Source: Forficula auricularia
Taxonomy: Eukaryota > Arthropoda > Insecta > Dermaptera > Forficulidae
Assembly: GCA_024734495.1 (NCBI GenBank)
Contig: JALMQS010000681.1
Coordinates: 6,543,542-6,607,541, forward strand
Direction of reading: 5' to 3'
DNA: 64,000 bases
In this document: in pieces, positions 57,450 to 64,000 of the stretch
How the letters are laid out: the number at the start of each line of letters is the position of its first letter
Position numbering within the stretch: position 1 is the stretch's first letter
The notes under the pieces: model-generated
What the model was told of the DNA's origin: nothing
Seen by the model: the letters and a program-made list of their open reading frames with translations, nothing else
Databases searched by the model: none
Translations under genes and position numbers: made by a program

Positions 57450-57705
57450 TAAATTGAAAGTTTTTGCCGAGAGTAGCAGAATTTTTATATATTGAAGGAG
57501 ACAATAAAAGAGTGTGTCTTCTGCTGGAATTATAAATTTTATTTATTTATAACGAGACTATAGTTTCGAGGGCTTTGCTCTCTTCATCAGTCTATTACAA
57601 TGTATTCACAGGAATTCAAGGCAAAGCCCTCGAAACTATAGTCTCGTTATAAATAAATAAAATTTATAATTCCAGCAGAAGACACACTCTTTTATTGTCT
57701 CCTTC
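57450..57705. mobile_element. PLE family A foldback, copy 3, with 15-bp target duplication
   Basis: Left arm (minus) from 'aaattgaaag', right arm (plus) starting 'ggcaaagccctcgaaac'. Flanked by AGTTTATTTTTCTAT at 57435-57449 and 57706-57720. Confidence 0.88.
57549..57601 (-). ncRNA. Hammerhead ribozyme-like motif, family A, copy 3
   Basis: CUGAUGA complement of 57584-57590; stem II GAGAGC/GCCCUC has one A-C mismatch; the remainder matches copy 2. Confidence 0.72.
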
Positions 57706-58152
57706 AGTTTATTTTTCTATAAAAATCAAAAATTCACACCTCATAGGGACCCTATGTATAAGTTTCAGATTTTTCGAGGCTGACAAATTTAAATTTTTTC
57801 GTATTATTTCAAAACAAATAGCGTATTTGGTCTCTATATATTCTCTTGTATTAGAATCGATAAAAATATCTTGGAAATTAATAGTTATTTTTCTATTAAA
57901 ATTTTAAATGATGTTTTTCGTTCTTATAATAATTATAATATAAATTTACTTAGCATTTTCCAAGATAGTCTGTGGTCTATATAGTCTTGTTTTTCTGGTG
58001 AATTGTCTTGGTATAGGGGGAAAGTCCCCTCCCACGACCTTCCACCTAGCCAAAAATATCAGTTAGAATTAAATTTCGAATGCCTATATCCGCGCATAAG
58101 CTAAGTCCCCCCACTGATGATTATTATAAATACCTTTCAATACTCTACTTTC

Positions 58153-58403
58153 ATATTAAATTGAAAGTTTTTTTGCCGAGAGTAGTAGAATTTTTATATA
58201 TTGAAGTAGACAATAAGAGTGTGTCTTCTGCTGGAATTATAAATTTTATTTATTTATAACGAGACTATAGTTTCGAGGGCTTGCCCTCTTCATCAGTCTA
58301 TTACAATGGATTCACAGGAATTAATTTATGAACTAAAGTCTCGTTATAAATAAATAAAATTTATAATTCCAGCAGAAGATACACTCTTTTATTGTCTCCT
58401 TCA
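58153..58403. mobile_element. PLE family A foldback, copy 4, with 11-bp target duplication
   Basis: Flanked by ACTCTACTTTC at 58142-58152 and 58404-58414. Right arm starts 'aactaaagtctcgttata', i.e. near the ribozyme cleavage region. Confidence 0.88.
58255..58307 (-). ncRNA. Hammerhead ribozyme-like motif, family A, copy 4
   Basis: CUGAUGA complement of 58290-58296; stem II GAGGG/CCCUC with a shortened CAAG loop; GAAAC, ACU/AGU and cleavage site as in the other copies. Confidence 0.75.
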
Positions 58404-58414
58404 ACTCTACTTTC

Positions 58415-59250
58415 GACTAATTTCGAATTTAATTTTTATATTTATTTTATAATTTTCTTTGTTTAATCTCTTAAGCCCACTTTAAGAATATATAAATATA
58501 TAAAGTAAGTTAAGAAAAAAGATCTTAAGAATTCCCATAAAAAATTATTATAATTATTATTATAAGAATAATAATAAATTTAATGAAGAATGTTGCCGCC
58601 TCTAGTCTCACTCTCTCATACTCTCGACTACTTAAAAAGACATTTTCAAGTTGTAATTAATAATTCAAATTAGAATATAATGTTTTAAGTAGACTCTCTA
58701 GTCACAAGTACTCGTGAGAGGAGTGTGCGCATTTAAGAGAGAACGGGTTTTTTAACTTGCCCTCTCCCCACTGATCTGGCTTCTTTAATCGAGACATTAA
58801 AAAGAACAACTTGAATGAATGTTTTACTATGCAAATAAACTTTTTTTTCTTTTAAATTACCATTTTTAGAATATTTTATATAAATATGAGAAGCCATTGT
58901 GATGGTGATCGATTACAAAGATTATGTCTAGAAACAAATTCCGTTTTCCATTGTTAACGGTAAATAAGAAATCACCTCATCAGCTTGATGTTGGACATCA
59001 GCGATATCATTAGAAATCTCACATCATTTATTTAGACAATATTTTTATTATAATAATATATATTTTTAAAAAATTCTTGATTTCGATAAGCCACGTTTTT
59101 TCAAACACTCAGAGACAAGAACAATATCTGTGAGGAGAATCCCTGATCATTATTAAATAACAGAGCTATAGAAAAATGTTTAAACATATATTTTCACTTC
59201 CTATCGGACTAGAAACATGATACTCTTTGTCGTAAAAATGTCCTTTATTA
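58415..59250. other. AT-rich interval, nothing recognised
   Basis: No gene or element boundary. A locally less AT-rich patch lies near 58600-58780. Confidence 0.45.
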
Positions 59251-59261
59251 ATATTTTGCAC

Positions 59262-59484
59262 GGGGAGTCGGGTAGCTCAGTCAGCTAACGCACTGGCCTC
59301 GCTTCGGCATCGTTCGATTATGACGATGCTGGAGTGGAGGTCCGGGGATCGATCCTGGCTGGCAAATAAAAATTTCTACCGGCTGAAAACTCGGCTCCCT
59401 CACTAACCCTACTAACACTCTACTTATGTGCTGTCTAAATGGGCTTTGTTCCCGGTGACATAAATAAAAAATATATATATATAT
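59262..59484 (+). mobile_element. tRNA-derived SINE (family 2)
   Basis: A box TAGCTCAGTCAGC, B box GGGGATCGATCC, a stem-loop 'gcatcgttcgattatgacga' between them, and an (AT)-rich tail. Flanked by 11-bp repeats ATATTTTGCAC at 59251-59261 and 59485-59495. Confidence 0.9.
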
Positions 59485-59565
59485 ATATTTTGCACCGAAT
59501 TAGAAATACATTTAGTTAATTTAGAATGTTTTTTATTTCTCTTTTCAAAACCTTTAAGATATAAA

Positions 59566-60091
59566 CTATGTATATGTTGCAGTAAAAGCCGGTTTTTAGT
59601 AAGAACGGGTTCTTATTAGTTAAAACGCGTTTCATTGAATACTATCGTGTCAACTAGAATATACTGATGTTGGTTGAGTTTGGTCCAAAGGTCTAGAATC
59701 TTCATTTCTGACCTTCCTCCTCATTTTGGGTGTTTATTTTCAAAATGTTTGTAAACGAAAATGTCAAAAATTTCATCCTCTACAACTTTACTTCTAAAGA
59801 GGAAGTAATTTTTGACATTTTCGTTTAAAAAATGAGGAGAAAGGTAAAAAATAAAAATAAATAATAAACACCTCATTAGAAGCAAAGTTGTAGAGGATGT
59901 AATTTTTGACATTTTCGTTTAAAATTTTTTGAAAATAAACACCCAAAATGAGGTGGAAGGCCAAAAATGAAGATTCTAGACCTTTGGACCAAACTCAATC
60001 AACATCAGTAAATTCTAGTTGCCATAAAGTTATTCAGTGAAATGCGTTAATTAACTAGTAAGAACTCGTTTTTACTTCAACATATACATAG
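59566..60091. repeat. Foldback MITE family, copy 3
   Basis: Ends CTATGTATATGTTGCAG and the inverse of CTATGTATATGTTGAAG; inner 'agtaagaacgggttctta' repeat. Target duplication not resolved. Confidence 0.85.
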
Positions 60092-60124
60092 ATGTTGAGA
60101 ATTAATACACTGAGGACTGAGAAG

Positions 60125-60361
60125 CAGTGGCGGATCTCTACACAGGCACAAGAGACGCGCATTTGGGCTCTCATAAATCAAAGGGGCCTCAAAATTCAGC
60201 TCTCAAAATAAAATAAAAAAATATTTTATTTAATTATTAATTTTTTCATAATAAAATAATTTAACAGTATTGGGTAGGGTGTAGGTATAGTGAAAATATT
60301 TAGAGGGGGATCTTAACAGTGAATTGCGCCTGGGGCCTCCCAAGTGCTAAATCCGCCACTG
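60125..60361. mobile_element. hAT MITE (CAGTGGCGGAT termini)
   Basis: Left CAGTGGCGGATCTC, right end inward CAGTGGCGGATTTAG. Flanks CTGAGAAG (60117-60124) and CTGAGAAA (60362-60369) match at 7 of 8. 237 bp. Confidence 0.9.
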
Positions 60362-60465
60362 CTGAGAAAGAACTGTTAAAAATTATTTAATATATACCTG
60401 TGTGTCTTAAAAAATGATAATGATAAACATACATTATATCCGAAATTTTTCTGAAATATTGTATA

Positions 60466-60644
60466 CGTTCGCGGTAGACGTCCCAGCTTGTTCAGAATTT
60501 TTTACAGTGTTGTCAAAATTAAAAATAAAATTCCTCCCAAAAATTTGAAAAACAACCTGAGTTTCTTAAATATTTTCTGGGAATTTTATTTTTACTGTTT
60601 ACAACACTAAATCACGAACACTTTCGGAAATTGTACCGCGAACG
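60466..60644. mobile_element. TA-flanked MITE
   Basis: Ends CGTTCGCGGTAGACG and, inward from the right, CGTTCGCGGTACAAT, with TA on both sides (60464-60465, 60645-60646). Inner arms also pair ('aaaataaaattcc' / 'ggaattttatttt'). Probably Tc1/mariner-mobilised. Confidence 0.8.
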
Positions 60645-60646
60645 TA

Positions 60647-63300
60647 CTATCTTTTTTTTTACATTATTTATTGGCATCGGGCACAAACCCATTTTGCCAG
60701 CCAATATATTCACATTAACTTTAAAAAAAAACAACAAATTTAAAAAAAAATAAAAATAAAAATAAATAGCAACCTAAAAACTGAATTTTAGTAATATTAT
60801 TTTATTGTGCACGTTTTTTAGCGAACACAAAAGACCGCTTAGAGTCGGCTTCTACTCAACTGTTGTCTAAAATATTAAGAGAATAAATTCTAAGCTGCCC
60901 TAACGTACCTATTAAAATACTGTAAAATGAAACATGCGTTCGACCAATGAAATGTATATTAAAAAGTTAATAAAGAATCGAATTAGATTAAAGCAATGAA
61001 GTTTAAAAAAAGTCTCGAGGGATGAACTGATTGCCCGAAAAGCATGTTATTTCTCAGGTTCAACTCTTGAGGGGATGAATCCCCTCTGATATTGCAATGT
61101 AAAAATATTTCTACTAAAATCCTAGATTTTGTTCTATAAATTAAATTATTTCTCTATTAAAATAGATTGGTTTTTAACCCGAGTTGATTTTTTGAAAAAC
61201 TATTTTCAAAAAAAAAAAATGCTCAAATCTTTGGTTTTAAATTTAAATGAAAGATCCTCTATGAATTTTTTTTTTCATTTTAAGCTGAATTTTTTACTTT
61301 CCATTATAGAAGAATGGACTAAAAAACTTTAGTCGAGCGTGTAGTGCTAGTGCTTCAGGGCCAGGAAGCCTCATATCAATCCCTCCCTCCAAAAATTTGC
61401 TAAGCTATTTGCCCCCAACACTAATTTACACTGTATGGTGTTAAAACACACACACATAAACACATATATTAAATTAAAAAATGAATCTTACAGGATTTGA
61501 TTAAATGGATTAGTATTTAAGGCCAAAAAAAATTATTCAACTTTTTTTTCGAAAACATTTTATGAGTAATTTATCATAGCTGTAATTATATAATTCTTTA
61601 TTCAATATTATTTACATCAGATATGAATTCAGCATATATGCATAAATAAATGAAAGTCATTTATAATTTTTTTCCTCACCAAATACTACCGGTTTGTCTC
61701 CTACTTCTGCCCGAAGTGTATTTTTTCTCGCTAGATTGTCATTAGTGTCAACAAATTTCTATTTTGACATTAATCTTTATGATTAATATTTTTTTTTATT
61801 ATTATTTTATAGAGTCTACTTTTAAGAAACGCAATTCGAAACTATATTTTAGATCAATCATTGCATTTCCGGTGTTTGAGGGATGAATGATTTATACACT
61901 CCTGTATTGTATATTTGAAATGTTAGGAATTGTTATATATTTGTTTGAAAATTGTACATATTCTGATAGAAATTACTCAAGTAGTTTGGATGTATTCAGC
62001 TGGAAAATGCGGCGTCTCTCGGGAATCCACAAAACATCTTTAAGGGTGTCAAAAGTCAAGCCCCTATGACATAGTAGCTAATAGGTGATTTAAATTATGC
62101 CACACCCAAAATTAGCAGCTATTTAAATAAGAGACAGTTGTGAAGTTAGTAATTCTGAATAAAATACTCGAAATTGTATCTAATGAATACTTTTTGTTAC
62201 AAATTATCTTCAACCCTTAAACATTAACTTATTTAAAGTACCAACTATCAAATTAATCTAAAGAGGCTAAGAAAACAAGGAAAAATATTATAAAAAAATT
62301 CATTTTTTATTTATTTTTATCAAATTTAGTCATTGGAATTCATAACCTCAAAAGAAAGTTAGTTGAACTCTCTATTGGCGAAAATATGTAATCTCTAAAA
62401 AGAAATCTCTTCTTCTATCCAACATGGAGAGGACAATCAATCCAGTACTATAGGCGGCTGCACATTCTTGGTGTAACTACTTCTCTCAACGGTGAATAAC
62501 AAACATATTATTTTGGAAGAAAAGTTTTGTTTGTTATTAGGGGCTATATTATAAGAAAAGAATTTCAACGAAAATGGGTAATTACATATGTTTTTAAAAG
62601 GACCCTAAAATTCTTGTAATGCCTGAATATAGATTGCCCAAAATATGTTACCAAAGAATGTTTACCCTTAGTAATGATCAGAGTCATCCAATCGATTAAT
62701 ACTGAGCCAGTCAAATGAAAAACTTTTTCAATGTTTTAAATAAAGCAGAAATTTGGCTTAGACAGGGCCCAGAAGACGTCGGTGTAACATAAAAAACCTA
62801 ACAGGGAACTGGAAGCTTATTATTTTAAGGAGGATAACAGAATGGTTAATTCCTTCTTTGCCCCTCTTTATAGATTAATCGATTATGGCCAGGGAGGAAT
62901 TTTGAAAATGAGGGCTCTTATTTGGATGATGAAAATTCCTCATCAGGCTAGAGTGGGCAATATAAAAACAATATATTTTTGGCTCAATGGGTCTGGGCAC
63001 AAGATAAACCCTGAGATCGTGTTCTCCAATTGTAATATGATGAAAATAAAAATATGTTTCATATTTTAAATGTATGTCGGATATATAATGCGTTGAGGGA
63101 AGTTTATTTGAGGGACTTTATTGAAAATATTGCAAAATTTTTGGGCCTTTGGGCTTACAGAATTTAAGGAGATTATATAATTTTATCGCGGAGTGCTCTA
63201 CGTCTTTTATTATAAATGAATAAAGTAGGGAAGGAGAGGTAATGCTTCTTTTTTGTATGTGTTCACAATTTTTTTTCTTCACAATCCTTGTATTGAATTT
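60647..63300. other. AT-rich interval, nothing recognised
   Basis: Frames of 60-75 codons at 61129, 61887 and 62842 show no family resemblance. A poorly preserved less AT-rich stretch at 62760-63050 may be an old element. Confidence 0.4.
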
Positions 63301-63521
63301 TACTAATTCTATACGAGCCCTGTCCCAACTCAATTGGCCCACCAATATATTTTCTTTTTAAATAAAATTATGCTAATTCACGGTAAATTTAATTTAAATA
63401 TTTATTTTTATTATCATTTGGAACAACATTTTAAACAATTTAAAACATTTTATTGTAACATTTAATTTAAAATTATTTTTTAATTGTTAAAAACAAGGAA
63501 AATATACAAAATCCAAAACCT

Positions 63522-63837
63522 TTATAACTGTGTGACGTCGCCTTTATTTTTAATTACGGTTTGAATTCTTTTGGACAACGTACTTATTAAGTTTTGACAT
63601 TCATCTTGAGTGAAAGTATCCCAAATATTTTGAAGTTTGTGTTTTAATTCGACTACGTTTCTAGCTGGTTGTATTCGTAATAGCTTTTTCATTGTGTGCC
63701 AAAGAGTTTCTATTGGTGACAAGTCGGGACTGTTTGCCACCCACTCCAAAAGTGGAACATTATGATCAGAAAGCCATTTTAAAGATTTTCTTGATGTATG
63801 ACAGGCCGCCCCGTCTTATTGGAACACAAATCATTTT
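63522..63837 (-). pseudogene. Tc1-like transposase, C-terminal catalytic part, DD34E, dead
   Basis: Tc1/mariner transposases cut and paste DNA with a DDE triad. On the minus strand the frame reads Q-stop-DGAACHTSRKSLKWL through NSPDLSPIETLW to a stop at 63522. The second catalytic Asp (63813-63815) and the final Glu (63708-63710) are separated by 34 residues, so this is a DD34E Tc1-type enzyme. The stop TAA at 63816-63818 replaces the second Gln of the usual QQD. Upstream of about 63838 the sequence no longer encodes transposase, so the N-terminal DNA-binding domains and the first catalytic Asp are lost. 'cccaactcaattggcccacc' at 63325-63344 resembles a Tc1 end region and may mark the 3' boundary. 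Confidence 0.9.
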
Positions 63838-64000
63838 TCCTTTTCAATAATAAAAAATAAAATAATTTTCGAAATATTTGTAGAATTACAAAAGAAATTA
63901 CTGAATATATTATTTATATTTTCGTGGTTCATATTCCTTTAAGAAAAATTAAAAGTAATATTTAAAAAAAGTTAACTTTTCGAAAAGTAATATAACTGCT

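Larger units (their letters stand above)
57340..57905 (+). repeat. Direct repeat split by a PLE foldback
   Basis: 'gaatcgataaaaatatcttg' and flanking 90 bp occur at 57340-57449 and again at 57790-57905. The family A foldback lies between them. Confidence 0.7.

Overview
This is AT-rich nuclear DNA from an invertebrate animal, most likely an arthropod; the species is not determinable from sequence alone. The basis is the strong A+T bias, tRNA-derived SINEs, hAT and Tc1/mariner elements, a Penelope-like retroelement (PLE) with a GIY-YIG endonuclease, and a non-LTR reverse transcriptase remnant. I find no convincing host gene. Recognisable coding sequence is limited to three dead transposon genes: a PLE RT/GIY-YIG remnant at 7.0-7.8 kb (minus), a LINE RT tail at 11.4-11.8 kb (plus) and a DD34E Tc1-like transposase tail at 63.5-63.8 kb (minus). 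Two short open segments at 35.2-35.6 and 36.1-36.3 kb (minus) may be captured coding sequence.

Layout. 0-2.1 kb: a hAT element carrying two further elements. 4.1-4.5 kb: TTAA-flanked MITE. 6.5-7.9 kb: SINE, then the PLE gene with pseudo-LTRs. 8.9-9.6 kb: one PLE-like foldback inside another. 10.4-11.8 kb: repeats and the LINE remnant. 13.5-24 kb: foldbacks, small hATs, PLE-like pairs and a 1.1-kb palindrome. 25.2-29 kb: empty-site partner of the first hAT, another hAT and the second TTAA MITE. 34.4-37.7 kb: compound inverted structure with a 119-bp tandem repeat. 38.5-42.3 kb: SINEs, a SINE/hAT chimera and three nested elements. 43.8-44.8, 47.4-48.4, 49.8 and 51.2-54.6 kb: more foldbacks. 56-60.6 kb: tandem duplication, a TIR element with a tRNA-like cloverleaf, two PLE-like foldbacks with direct target duplications, a SINE, a hAT MITE and a TA MITE. 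The intervals between are AT-rich and mostly featureless to me.

The most striking system is a set of hammerhead-ribozyme-like motifs in PLE-type pseudo-LTRs. I count at least eight sequence families or subfamilies. They share the core CUGANGA - stem II - GAAA, and most have a complementary helix I around the predicted cleavage site. Nearly all carry one extra nucleotide between CUGANGA and stem II. Most sit in short foldbacks as inverted ribozyme/pLTR pairs flanked by 11-15 bp direct repeats, which look like non-autonomous retroelements that a GIY-YIG PLE could mobilise.

The second theme is datable nesting. Several insertions have an undisrupted paralogous copy elsewhere in this window, so target duplications can be read directly.
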